Shown: positions 8,472-16,980 of the stretch, piece by piece
Numbering within the stretch: the first letter of the stretch is position 1
Layout of the letters: the number at the start of each line of letters is the position of its first letter
Translations under genes and position numbers: made by a program
DNA from: Serratia marcescens
Lineage (GTDB): Bacteria; Pseudomonadota; Gammaproteobacteria; Enterobacterales; Enterobacteriaceae
Direction of reading: 5' to 3'
Length of the DNA stretch: 64,000 nt
NCBI RefSeq assembly: GCF_001902635.1
Contig: NZ_MJAO01000012.1
Coordinates: forward strand, 106,531 to 170,530
The notes under the pieces: model-generated
Database searches by the model: none
What the model saw: only the letters and a program-made list of their open reading frames with translations
What the model was told of the DNA's origin: nothing

Positions 8472-9905
8472 TTAAGTCACGGCGATCTGCGTCAGCCGTT
8501 CGACGGCGCTGCGGATCTCCCCCGGCGTCAGGGCCGAGAAGCCCAGTAGCCACCCGTCACGCTGCGTTTGTGTCGTCTGGTACTGTGCCGCCAGCCCCGG
8601 GGTGAGGATGCCGAGCCGCTGCGCCTGCAGGCTGAGCGCCACCTCCTGGCCGGGTGGTAGCCAGACGCTGAGCTGCAGGCCGCCGGCGGCGGGATTGGGC
8701 GTGGCAAAGTGGCCGAGTTTTTCGCGCACTTCCGCCAACAGCACATCGCGCCGGCTGCGGTAGAGCTGGCGCATGTAGCGGATATGCGCGGTGAAGTGCC
8801 CCTGGCGGATGAACTCGGCGGTGACCGCCTGCATCAGCTGCGCGCTGTGGCCGTCATAGACCGTGCGCGCGGTGACGAACGGCTCAACCAACGCGGGCGG
8901 TACGATCAGGTACGCCAGCCGCAGTGAAGGGAACAGCGATTTGGAGAAGGTGCCGAGGTACAGCACCCGGCCGTGGCGATCCAGCCCTTGCATCGCCGGT
9001 ATCGGCAGACCGTCGTAGTGAAACTCGCTGTCGTAATCGTCCTCGATGATCCAGGCCTGCTGCCGCTCCGCCAGTGCCAGCAGCGTCAACCGGCGCGCCA
9101 GGCTGAGCGCCGCGCCGGTCGGGTATTGGTGCGATGGGGTCAGATAAATCAAACGCGGATCGGGTAAGGGCGGTGCAGCACGCAGGCCGTCACTGTCCAC
9201 CGCCACCGGCGTCAGGGCGGCACCGGCGCTGATAAAAGCGTTTCTTGCCCCGGCGTAACCCGGCTCTTCCATCCAGACGCAGTCACCGCTGTCCAGCAGC
9301 AACGTGGCGATCAGCTGCAGCGCCTGCTGCGAACTGGTCAGCACGATAACCTGCCGCGCATCGCAGAGCACGCCGCGCGTTTGGTTGACGTGGGCGGCAA
9401 TCGCTTCTCGCAGCGGCAAATAGCCCTGCGGATCGCCGTAGCGCAGCAGGTTTTCTCCCTGTAATCGCAGGCGTTGCGCGGTCAGTTGCTTCCACAGGGC
9501 GATCGGAAACGCGCGCAGATCCGGCGATCCGGCGGCGAATGCCTGTGGCTGCTGCGGATCGCGGCAGCCGCCGGTTTGCACGATCTGTTGGCCGCGCCGC
9601 GAAAGGCGCGGCATGCCGGTGCCGGTCGCCGGCGGTGGCGGTTTGGCGATGCGGATTGCCACAAAGGTGCCCTGGCCGACGCGGCGCTGCAGATATCCCT
9701 CTGACTCCAGCCGGCCGTAGGCCGCTTCGACGGTCACCCGCGAGAGGCTCAGATCGCCGGCCAACACCCGGCTGGAAGGCAGGCGTTGCCCAACGCTTAA
9801 TGCACCTTGGTGGATGGCCTGCCGCAATGTGCCGCACAGGCGATCGCGCAGCGTGCCGGCGGCGTGGGGCGATTGCTGGAACAGCGTGATCAGCGAGTGC
9901 CTCAT
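8472..9905 (-). CDS. MocR/PdxR-type GntR transcriptional regulator with aminotransferase domain
   Basis: A protein of about 477 residues from the ATG at 9905; an upstream in-frame extension to 9971 lacks support and overlaps the operator region. Residues 1-75 form a GntR winged helix (LRDRLCGTLRQAIHQG, then LPSSRVLAGDLSLSRVTVEA and LESEGYLQRRVGQGTFVA). The rest is a type I aminotransferase fold binding PLP: the QVIVLTSSQQALQLIATLL segment, the EDDYDSEFHYDG motif, and LGTFSKSLFPSLRLAYL containing the PLP lysine. Such proteins sense PLP or amino compounds and act on a divergent target; here that target is the rhodanese gene starting at 9999. Confidence 0.92.
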   Translation of the reverse strand: MRHSLITLFQQSPHAAGTLRDRLCGTLRQAIHQGALSVGQRLPSSRVLAGDLSLSRVTVEAAYGRLESEGYLQRRVGQGTFVAIRIAKPPPPATGTGMPRLSRRGQQIVQTGGCRDPQQPQAFAAGSPDLRAFPIALWKQLTAQRLRLQGENLLRYGDPQGYLPLREAIAAHVNQTRGVLCDARQVIVLTSSQQALQLIATLLLDSGDCVWMEEPGYAGARNAFISAGAALTPVAVDSDGLRAAPPLPDPRLIYLTPSHQYPTGAALSLARRLTLLALAERQQAWIIEDDYDSEFHYDGLPIPAMQGLDRHGRVLYLGTFSKSLFPSLRLAYLIVPPALVEPFVTARTVYDGHSAQLMQAVTAEFIRQGHFTAHIRYMRQLYRSRRDVLLAEVREKLGHFATPNPAAGGLQLSVWLPPGQEVALSLQAQRLGILTPGLAAQYQTTQTQRDGWLLGFSALTPGEIRSAVERLTQIAVT

Positions 9906-9918
9906 AATTGGCCTTATT

Positions 9919-9964
9919 ATGGGTGACAAATGGGTATCAAACATAAGACCAAAATGGGTCACTA
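9919..9964. promoter_or_regulatory. Three direct repeats, likely operator of the divergent MocR regulator
   Basis: The 93-bp divergent gap contains ATGGGTGACAA (9919), ATGGGTATCAA (9930) and ATGGGTCACTA (9954), all in the same orientation and spaced 11 and 24 bases. Direct repeats of this kind are the usual MocR-family binding sites. The regulator identity is inferred from position. Confidence 0.6.
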
Positions 9965-9998
9965 TTGTCATCTGTCTTGATGCACGGGAGTGTGTGGT

Positions 9999-10454
9999 AT
10001 GTCGAAAGAATCATTGGTGCTGGCTTTTCCACCGGCGGCGCCGGAAGAGAGTTTGGCTTACCTGGCGGCCAAGCTGAGCCGCTATGCGGATGCCTGGGAT
10101 GTGGCGGAAGATCTGCGCAGCGGCGCGGAAGGGATCGTGGTGATCGACACCCGCGCGGCGGCGCTGTACGCAGCCGGGCATATCCCCGGCGCGCTCAGCT
10201 TGCCGCACCGCCTGATGGATGAAGCCGGTACGGCGCACTTGGATCGCCAAAAAGTGTATGTGACCTACTGCGACGGCATCGGTTGCAACGGTTCCACCAA
10301 AGGCGCCTACAAGCTGGCGAAGCTGGGATTCAGAGTGAAGGAGCTGATTGGCGGGCTGGATTTCTGGCTGCGCGACGGCCATCCGTTGGCCATCGGCGAA
10401 CAGCCGGGATCGCTGCGCGATCGGGCGGCTGTTGCGGACTGCGGCTGCGCCTGA
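9999..10454 (+). CDS. Rhodanese-domain protein (putative sulfurtransferase)
   Basis: A 151-residue single rhodanese domain from the ATG at 9999, chosen because GGAG lies eight bases upstream; a GTG at 9990 is the alternative. The CH2A-type segment IVVIDTRAAALYAAGHIPGA is near residues 47-66. The active-site loop reads YCDGIGCNGSTKGA, with cysteines at about residues 91 and 96; the first is the expected persulfide-carrying cysteine. It lacks a signal peptide and should be cytosolic. It is divergent from a MocR regulator, which suggests control by that protein, perhaps linked to sulfur or amino-compound metabolism. The acceptor is unknown. Confidence 0.85.
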   Translation: MSKESLVLAFPPAAPEESLAYLAAKLSRYADAWDVAEDLRSGAEGIVVIDTRAAALYAAGHIPGALSLPHRLMDEAGTAHLDRQKVYVTYCDGIGCNGSTKGAYKLAKLGFRVKELIGGLDFWLRDGHPLAIGEQPGSLRDRAAVADCGCA

Positions 10455-10458
10455 GGCG

Positions 10459-11487
10459 TTAAAATACCAGCGCCAGCATGACCGCCAGCGCCAACAGCAG
10501 CAGGATCAGCGCCACGGCCGGCTTGCTGAGCGCTTTTTGCAGCGGCAGAGGCAGGGCGGCGATCAGCGGGTTGAGCAGCGGCTGCGGCTCGACAGGGTGG
10601 CTGACGATCGGCTGAGCCTGGCCGGCCTTCTCCAGGCGGCGAGCAAACAGCTGATGAATGGCGTCGCTCATTTGCGGATGCGTCAGCGGCGCATTGGCGC
10701 CGCAGTTGAAGCGCGTCTGGCAGTATTCATTCATCTGCTGCAGCTCTTGCTCGTCCGCCGGCTGCTTGAGCGCCGCCAGCAGATGGTTCAGCGTCGGTGC
10801 ACTCTGCGGGCTGAGGGCCACCTTCACCTGCAAAAACTGGTTCAGCAGCTGGAAGTGGCGCGCCGGCAGTGGATCGTTGGTTTTCACGCCTGTGAGATCA
10901 AACAGCGTTTGCCAGATTTTAGCCGGCGCTTCGCCGGTGGCGGCGCTGAGTTTGGTGACCTGCTGTTGCAGACTTTGATGCTCTGCGGGCAGCAGCGGAC
11001 GATCGCTGGTGGCGGTTTGTTGTGGCTGGGGAATGGTCAGACCGCCGGTCTGCAACAGATTCAGCACTTGCTGCAGCTGCGGTGGGCTCAGCTGGCTCAG
11101 TACCGTATGGCCGAACTGCTGACGAATGAAATCGCTGACTGCCTGGCGGTTGTTGCCCTGCGGCAGCAGTTCAGCCAGCTGTTGCAACAGCTGGCGCCCG
11201 GCGTGGTTTTGCTGCGCCTGTGCCAGGCGCGTTTGCAGCAGTTGTTCCGCCGGTTGAAAATGGCGCGCCAGCAGTTCCCCGCCGTTGTTGGCGCCGAGAT
11301 CGTGACGCAGGGCGGCCCAGATCTCCGCCGACTTTGCCGGGCTGAGCGTCATGATTTTCACGATCAGCTTTTCCAGCGTCGTGCGCTGCGCCGGAGAGAG
11401 GGGTTGATCGTCAGTGGCCGCCGTTTTACCCGGGGAGGGGGGGCGTTCGCCGGCGATTGGGGCGCCCGGCCCACTCAAAGGTTGCAT
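10459..11487 (-). CDS. flk: Flk, tail-anchored regulator of flagellar assembly
   Basis: A 342-residue protein from the ATG at 11487, which has AAGGAC upstream; an 18-codon upstream extension is in frame but unsupported. The N-terminal two thirds are Gln/Leu-rich and helical. The middle stretch (GNNRQAVSDFIRQQFGHTVL and QQVLNLLQTGGLTIP) is very close to E. coli Flk as I recall it. The C terminus has one hydrophobic segment (PAVALILLLLALAVMLALVF) that anchors the protein in the inner membrane with the bulk in the cytosol. In Salmonella Flk couples ring completion to FlgM secretion and substrate switching. In E. coli flk lies next to pdxB; here about 15 kb of other genes separate them. Confidence 0.92.
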   Translation of the reverse strand: MQPLSGPGAPIAGERPPSPGKTAATDDQPLSPAQRTTLEKLIVKIMTLSPAKSAEIWAALRHDLGANNGGELLARHFQPAEQLLQTRLAQAQQNHAGRQLLQQLAELLPQGNNRQAVSDFIRQQFGHTVLSQLSPPQLQQVLNLLQTGGLTIPQPQQTATSDRPLLPAEHQSLQQQVTKLSAATGEAPAKIWQTLFDLTGVKTNDPLPARHFQLLNQFLQVKVALSPQSAPTLNHLLAALKQPADEQELQQMNEYCQTRFNCGANAPLTHPQMSDAIHQLFARRLEKAGQAQPIVSHPVEPQPLLNPLIAALPLPLQKALSKPAVALILLLLALAVMLALVF

Positions 11488-11690
11488 ATCACCAGTCCTT
11501 CGCTGTGTATCCCCTGTGTGCCTGGAGGAGAGAATCATCATCGTACCCGGCGAAAAGCGCAGGCTTACTCACTATGATACCTGTAAATCACCGCCATCAA
11601 TACCGCCGTTCAGACATTTCTTTACCGACAAAACGTTGCTAATCGCGCCCGCGTCGCTAAGATAACCCCAGACCCGAACGTGAGGATGGC

Positions 11691-12053
11691 ATGGTTAAAC
11701 GGCAGCGGATTGCAAAATGGTTTTTATGCCTGGCTTGCCTGGTGGTGCTGACGTGCATGACCCAGCGCATGGCGGGTCTGCATGCGTTGCAGCAAACGTT
11801 GGGGATCCCGGCCGCCACCGCCGTTCAGGCCAGCGATGAAGCCGCCGAGGCGCAGCCTACGCCCTGTGAGCTGAGCGCCAAGTCATTGCTGGCCGCGCCG
11901 CCGGTGATGTTCGAAACGGTGCTGTTCGGGCTGGGCCTGTTGCTGGCGCTGTTGGCGCCGACCATTGCCGCGCGCCTGCGCATTCCTCCTCCCCGCGCCA
12001 TTTCACCGCCCACCCTCAGGGTGCACCTTCGATTATGCGTCTTCCATGAATGA
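11691..12053 (+). CDS. scsA: ScsA, suppressor of copper sensitivity protein
   Basis: A 120-residue inner-membrane protein with two hydrophobic segments (residues 9-25 and about 72-92) around a short periplasmic loop containing one cysteine (PTPCELSAKSLLAAPP). It ends in a basic tail. Identity rests on size, topology and position as first gene of an scsABCD set, the order known from Salmonella and Proteus. It starts 203 bp from the divergent flk start, and 49 bp separate it from scsB. Direct function is unknown; it is proposed to help the Scs proteins protect thiols under copper stress. Confidence 0.8.
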   Translation: MVKRQRIAKWFLCLACLVVLTCMTQRMAGLHALQQTLGIPAATAVQASDEAAEAQPTPCELSAKSLLAAPPVMFETVLFGLGLLLALLAPTIAARLRIPPPRAISPPTLRVHLRLCVFHE

Positions 12054-12102
12054 GTTAATCGCCCGATTTTCGTGGTGAATTAATCATTTATGGAGAATTA
12101 AC

Positions 12103-14139
12103 ATGTTGAAAACTATCAGGCTGGCTTGCGCTTGCCTGTTCATGCTGTGGCTGCCTGCCTTGCAGGCGGCGGACAGCGGCTGGCTGCAAACTCCGGCCAA
12201 CGATCATGCCAAGGTGCGGCTGCGCGCCGATACGTCACAGCCGGGGGAGACCCGCCTGCTGCTGTCGGTCGAGCTGCAAAAGGGCTGGAAAACCTACTGG
12301 CGTTCGCCGGGCGAAGGCGGCATTGCGCCGGCTATCGTTTGGCAGGGCAACCCGCCGCCGGCGACCTGGCACTGGCCGACGCCGCAGCGTTTCGAGGTGG
12401 CCGGCATTTCCACCCAGGGCTATCACGATCGGGTCACGCTGCCGATCGTGATGCCAGGTCAGGTATCCACCCCGCTGGCGGGCACCCTGACGCTGTCCAC
12501 CTGCAGCAACGTCTGCATTCTGACCGACTACCCGTTCAGCCTGGATCTGACGACGCCGAACGATCCGCAGTTTAACCACGACTTCGCGCAGGCGATGGGC
12601 CAGGTGCCGATCGCCGCCGGGTTGGCGGAGAGCGTCAAGGCCGGGTACCGCAGCGGCGAGCTGCAGATCTTCGCCGAACGCGCCGCCGGCTGGCAACAGC
12701 CTGCGCTGTTCTTCGATACGCTGGCGGATGCCGATCTCGGTAAACCGCAGGTCGCGACCGACGGCGCTCAGCTGTTGGCGCGAGTGCCGGTCAGCGATGG
12801 CTGGGGCGACGCGGCACCGGATCTGCGCGGCAAAACGCTGACGCTGGTGATTGACGACGGCGGCATGGCGCAGCAGATTACGTTACCCATTGGCGATCCG
12901 CTGGCCGCGCCTGCCGGTGCGGCATTCCCGTTATGGCAGGCGGTGCTGATGGCGCTGGCGGGCGGGTTGATCCTCAACCTGATGCCGTGCGTGCTGCCGG
13001 TGCTGGGCATCAAACTCGGTTCCATCCTGCAGGTGGAGCGGCGCGACCGGCGCAGCGTACGGCTGCAGTTCCTGGCGTCGTCGCTGGGTATCGTCACCTC
13101 GTTTATGGCGCTGGCATTACTGATGACGCTGCTGCGGCTCGGCAACCATGCGCTCGGCTGGGGCATTCAGTTCCAGAATCCGTGGTTTATCGGCTTTATG
13201 GTGCTGGTGACGCTGCTGTTCAGTGCCAACCTGTTTGGCCTGTTCCATCTGCGCCTCTCGTCCGATCTGAATACGTCGCTGGCGACCCATAACGGGCGCG
13301 GTCTGAGCGGCCATTTCTGGCAGGGGGCGTTCGCCACGTTGTTGGCGACACCGTGCTCGGCGCCGTTTCTCGGTACGGCGGTGGCCTTCGCGCTGGCGGC
13401 GTCGCTGCCGGTACTGTGGGGCATGTTTATCGCACTCGGTATCGGCATGAGCTTGCCGTGGCTGCTGATCGCCGCCTGGCCATCGCTGGCGCTGCGGTTG
13501 CCGCGCCCCGGCCGCTGGATGAATACCGTCAAGCTGGCGATGGGGCTGCTGATGCTGGCGTCGTCGCTGTGGCTGCTGAGCCTGCTGAGCAATCATATCG
13601 GCGTGCAGGCCACGCTGTGGCTGGGGGCGTTGGCGCTGCTGGCGTTGTTGCTGGCGGTGTGGCGCCAACAGGGCACACGGTTGGCGGCCAAGCTGGCGGC
13701 GGGCATTTTGGTGCTGGCGGGCGTGGCCTTGCTGGCCGGATCGCTGACCGCCAGCCTGTGGCGCCAGCCGTTGCAGGATCGGGTGCAGTGGCAGCCGTTG
13801 AGCGAACAGGCGATTACCGAGGCGCTGGCCCAGCATAAGCGGGTGTTCGTCGACGTGACTGCCGACTGGTGCGTGACCTGTAAAGCCAACAAATTCAATG
13901 TGCTGCTGCGCGATGACGTACAGCGCGCGCTGAGCGCCGGCGACGTAGTTGCGCTGCGCGGCGACTGGAGCCGCCCGTCGGCCGACATCAGCGCCTTTCT
14001 GCAAAAGCGCGGCAGCGTCGCCGTGCCTTTCAACCAAATCTATGGCCCCGGCCGCCCGGACGGCGAGGTGTTATCCCCGCTGTTGACCCGTGACGCCGTG
14101 CTGCAAACGCTTTCCCATGCCAAAGGAACCGAACAATGA
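12103..14139 (+). CDS. scsB: ScsB, DsbD-like transmembrane thiol reductase
   Basis: A 678-residue protein. Signal peptide (cleavage after LQAA near residue 22). An N-terminal periplasmic domain carries a cysteine pair (STCSNVCI, Cys134 and Cys138). A DsbD-type membrane domain follows with about eight segments and the hallmark cysteines in LNLMPCVLPVLG and LLATPCSAPFLG. A C-terminal periplasmic thioredoxin-like domain has DWCVTCKAN (Cys590, Cys593). It should pass electrons from cytosolic thioredoxin to periplasmic ScsC. It overlaps scsC by four bases, so the two are translationally coupled. Confidence 0.93.
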   Translation: MLKTIRLACACLFMLWLPALQAADSGWLQTPANDHAKVRLRADTSQPGETRLLLSVELQKGWKTYWRSPGEGGIAPAIVWQGNPPPATWHWPTPQRFEVAGISTQGYHDRVTLPIVMPGQVSTPLAGTLTLSTCSNVCILTDYPFSLDLTTPNDPQFNHDFAQAMGQVPIAAGLAESVKAGYRSGELQIFAERAAGWQQPALFFDTLADADLGKPQVATDGAQLLARVPVSDGWGDAAPDLRGKTLTLVIDDGGMAQQITLPIGDPLAAPAGAAFPLWQAVLMALAGGLILNLMPCVLPVLGIKLGSILQVERRDRRSVRLQFLASSLGIVTSFMALALLMTLLRLGNHALGWGIQFQNPWFIGFMVLVTLLFSANLFGLFHLRLSSDLNTSLATHNGRGLSGHFWQGAFATLLATPCSAPFLGTAVAFALAASLPVLWGMFIALGIGMSLPWLLIAAWPSLALRLPRPGRWMNTVKLAMGLLMLASSLWLLSLLSNHIGVQATLWLGALALLALLLAVWRQQGTRLAAKLAAGILVLAGVALLAGSLTASLWRQPLQDRVQWQPLSEQAITEALAQHKRVFVDVTADWCVTCKANKFNVLLRDDVQRALSAGDVVALRGDWSRPSADISAFLQKRGSVAVPFNQIYGPGRPDGEVLSPLLTRDAVLQTLSHAKGTEQ

Positions 14140-14852
14140 AAAAACTACTGATTTTACTGATGATTATCGCCTCCCCTGTGTGGGCCGCCGAGCCTTTCAC
14201 CCCGGCGCAAGAGGCGCGTATCAAAGAGATGATCCGCGAAACGCTGGTGTCCAACCCGGACATTCTGGCGCAGGCGGTAGACGCCTGGCAGCAGCAAACC
14301 GCCGGCCAGCAAATCAGCCAGGCTATCAAGCAGAACGCCAAAACGCTGTACCAGGATCCGGCCAGCCCGCGCTTGGGCGCCGCCAACGCCAAACTGATGC
14401 TGGTGACTTTTACCGATTATAACTGCCCGTACTGCAAGCGTTTTGACCCGATGCTGGAGAAGATCGTCAAGCAATACCCGGACGTGGCGCTGGTGGTGAA
14501 ACTGCTGCCGTTCAAGGGCGAAAGCTCGGTCAGTTCGGCGCGCGTGGCGCTCACCACCTGGCAACAGCACCCTGATCAGTTCTGGGTGTTGCACCAGCGG
14601 CTGATGGCGAAAAAAGGTTTCCACGACAATGCCAGCATCGCTGCCGCGCAAGAGAAAACCGGCGTCAAGGCGGTGGCGCCCAGCGAACAGAGCATGACCA
14701 CGCTGCGCACCAATATGGAATTGGCGGAACAATTGGGGGTGCAGGGGACGCCGGCGACGCTGATCGGCGATCAGATGCTGCCGGGGGCGGTATCGTATGA
14801 AGAGCTGGAAGCGATGGTGAAACAGCAGCTGGCGAAGGCCAAAAATGGCTAA
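14136..14852 (+). CDS. scsC: ScsC, periplasmic DsbA/DsbG-family thiol-disulfide protein
   Basis: A 238-residue precursor with a signal peptide (MKKLLILLMIIASPVWAA). The N-terminal helix (PAQEARIKEMIRETLVSNPD) is the likely oligomerisation segment known for ScsC. A thioredoxin fold with helical insertion follows, carrying NCPYCKRF (Cys97, Cys100) and the cis-proline loop GVQGTPATLIGD. In Proteus and Salmonella ScsC is a copper-binding isomerase or reductase kept reduced by ScsB. The start overlaps the end of scsB; the stop overlaps the start of scsD by eight bases. Confidence 0.93.
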   Translation: MKKLLILLMIIASPVWAAEPFTPAQEARIKEMIRETLVSNPDILAQAVDAWQQQTAGQQISQAIKQNAKTLYQDPASPRLGAANAKLMLVTFTDYNCPYCKRFDPMLEKIVKQYPDVALVVKLLPFKGESSVSSARVALTTWQQHPDQFWVLHQRLMAKKGFHDNASIAAAQEKTGVKAVAPSEQSMTTLRTNMELAEQLGVQGTPATLIGDQMLPGAVSYEELEAMVKQQLAKAKNG

Positions 14853-15345
14853 GCTCAAGCGCTGGGGGCGCGAGTTGTTGCTGCTGGCGCTGATCGTACT
14901 GGCAGTGGTGACGGTGATGGATTGGCTGAACGCGCCGCAGGCGCCGCCGGCCTTCGATGCTCAGGCGCTGACCACGCTGGACGGCGAGCGCGTGTCGTTG
15001 GCGCAGCTCAGCCATGAGCGACCGCTGCTGGTTTACTTCTGGGCCAGCTGGTGCGGCGTCTGCCGTTTTACCACGCCGGACGTCGCCCGCTTGCAGGCGG
15101 AGGGGGGCAACGTGCTGACCGTCGCGCTGCGTTCGGGCGACGATGCCCAGGTGGAGCAATGGCTGGCGCGTAAACGGCTGGCGTTGCCGGTGGTCAACGA
15201 TCCGGCCGGCGTGCTGTCGGCGCAGTGGCAGATTGGCGTGACGCCGACCTTCGTGGTGGTCTCGCAGGGCAAGGTGGTGCAAAGCACCACCGGCTGGACC
15301 AGCTACTGGGGGATGAAGCTGCGGCTGTGGTGGGCCGCCCTCTAA
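14845..15345 (+). CDS. scsD: ScsD, membrane-anchored thioredoxin-like protein
   Basis: A 166-residue TlpA/ResA-type protein: an N-terminal membrane anchor (residues 9-25, ELLLLALIVLAVVTVMDWL), then a thioredoxin fold with FWASWCGVCRFT (Cys70, Cys73) and the cis-proline loop VTPTFVVV. It faces the periplasm. It is the last gene of scsABCD and is coupled to scsC. Its stop overlaps the stop of the converging MocR gene by four bases. Confidence 0.92.
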   Translation: MAKLKRWGRELLLLALIVLAVVTVMDWLNAPQAPPAFDAQALTTLDGERVSLAQLSHERPLLVYFWASWCGVCRFTTPDVARLQAEGGNVLTVALRSGDDAQVEQWLARKRLALPVVNDPAGVLSAQWQIGVTPTFVVVSQGKVVQSTTGWTSYWGMKLRLWWAAL

Positions 15346-16808
15346 CCGGCATTTTTTTCCGTCATCACTTCCTCAATCGCCCGGCACAGCCGGGCGACAC
15401 CTTCTTCAATCTGCGGCGGCGAGTTGGCGGCGAAATTCAGCCGCAGGCTGTGCGCGCCCAGGTGTTCCTGCGCATAAAAGCACTCGCCGCGTGCGAAGGT
15501 CACTCCGTATCGCCAGGCGACCGGCATCAGCTCGGCGGTGGTCACCGCCGCCGGCAGCGTCAGCCAGATAAACAAGCCTCCCTGCGGCGTTTCGAAGCGG
15601 CACCCCGGCGGCAAGCGCCGTTGCAAGGCATCAATCATCACCTCCAGATGGCGGCGGTAGACGCGCCCGGCGCGCCGCAGCTGTTTGTCATAACGGCCGA
15701 CGGTGACGAAAGCGTCCAGCGCCCGCTGGATCAGGCTGGAACTGGTGAAGCTGTCGACGTGTTTCAGCCGCGCGAAACGCTGATAGTGTTCGCTGTCCGC
15801 CACCAGATAACCAATGCGCATGCTGGGCAGCAGCATTTTGGAGAAGGTGCTGACGTAGATCACCGCGCCCGGCTGCGCCAGCGCACGCAGCGACGGCAGC
15901 TGTTTGCCCTGGTAACGCAGATCGCCGACGAAATCGTCCTCCAGGATCACCACGCCGGCCTGTTGGGCGATCGCCAACAGGCGTCGCCGACGCGCTTCGC
16001 TCAGGCAACGGCCGGTCGGGTTGTGGAAATTGGGGATGGTGTAGATCAGTTTAGGGCGGTGGCGCGCCAGCAGCTCGGGCAGCCGCTCGACCAGCATACC
16101 GTGCCGGTCGCCCGGTACGGTGACGATATTGATGCGGTGCTGGCGCAGCAGGCCCAGCGCTTCGGCGTAGGTCGGCTCTTCGACGATCACCGTATCGCCC
16201 GGCGCCAGCAGGCTTTGTACCACCAGGCTGATGGCGTGCTGCGAACCGTTGGTGATCAGCACCTGTTCCGCCTGCGTGGGGATGCCCTGTGCGCTGAGGA
16301 TACGGCTCAGCGTATCGCGCAGCGGGTAGTAGCCGCAATATTCGCCGTAGCTGAAGGCCTCTTCCGCGTGGCGGCTGAGCACCGACAGCAGCACCTTGCG
16401 AAATGCCTCCAGCGGAAACACCTTAGGGCTGCCGATGCCGGCGGCGAAGTTGATCAGCCCTTCTGGCAGCGGGGCGTCGGCATAGCCGTCCAGCCGCGAG
16501 GTGAGGGTAGTGAAGCTCTCCAGCGGGAAAGGGGAATCGCTGCTTGGCCGGGCCGGGCGCGCTTGCGCCTGCGGATGCGCGACATAGGCGCCGCTGCCGC
16601 GCCGCTGGCGCAGAAATCCCTTGGCCGCCAGTTCGGCATAGGCGTTATCCACCGTCAGACGGCTGACCGCCAGTTCGGCCGCCAGCGTGCGCGTCGAGGG
16701 CAGCTTGTCGCCGTCGACGAACACGCCGGTGAGGATGGCGCGCCGCAGCGCTTCTTCGATCTGCAAATACAGCGGAACGTCTTGCTCGCGATCTAACGGG
16801 ATATGCAT
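15342..16808 (-). CDS. Second MocR-type GntR/aminotransferase regulator
   Basis: A 488-residue protein. Winged helix at residues 1-75 (PLYLQIEEALRRAIL, LPSTRTLAAELAVSRLTVDN, GFLRQRRGSGAYVA), then an aminotransferase-like domain: VLITNGSQHAISLVVQSLL, TIPNFHNPTGRCLSEARR, LEDDFVGDLRYQG and VSTFSKMLLPSMRIGYLV with the predicted PLP lysine. Only moderately similar to the MocR protein at 8472-9905. It is divergent from a DMT exporter, its probable target. The ATG at 16808 starts close to the conserved N terminus. Confidence 0.9.
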   Translation of the reverse strand: MHIPLDREQDVPLYLQIEEALRRAILTGVFVDGDKLPSTRTLAAELAVSRLTVDNAYAELAAKGFLRQRRGSGAYVAHPQAQARPARPSSDSPFPLESFTTLTSRLDGYADAPLPEGLINFAAGIGSPKVFPLEAFRKVLLSVLSRHAEEAFSYGEYCGYYPLRDTLSRILSAQGIPTQAEQVLITNGSQHAISLVVQSLLAPGDTVIVEEPTYAEALGLLRQHRINIVTVPGDRHGMLVERLPELLARHRPKLIYTIPNFHNPTGRCLSEARRRRLLAIAQQAGVVILEDDFVGDLRYQGKQLPSLRALAQPGAVIYVSTFSKMLLPSMRIGYLVADSEHYQRFARLKHVDSFTSSSLIQRALDAFVTVGRYDKQLRRAGRVYRRHLEVMIDALQRRLPPGCRFETPQGGLFIWLTLPAAVTTAELMPVAWRYGVTFARGECFYAQEHLGAHSLRLNFAANSPPQIEEGVARLCRAIEEVMTEKNAG

Positions 16809-16980
16809 GCGAAATTGGCCCGGTTATGGAGAGAGATTTTTACTATACCCCATGTAAACAGGGCTTCAAGCGCAGAAAAGTGGCCTGCATGACAACGCCG
16901 CAAAGTGGCTATAGTGAGAAAAAATGGCCGCGTTACACTGTGTGCCTGAGCATGTTTGTCGCCATTTTCCCGAGGATCCC

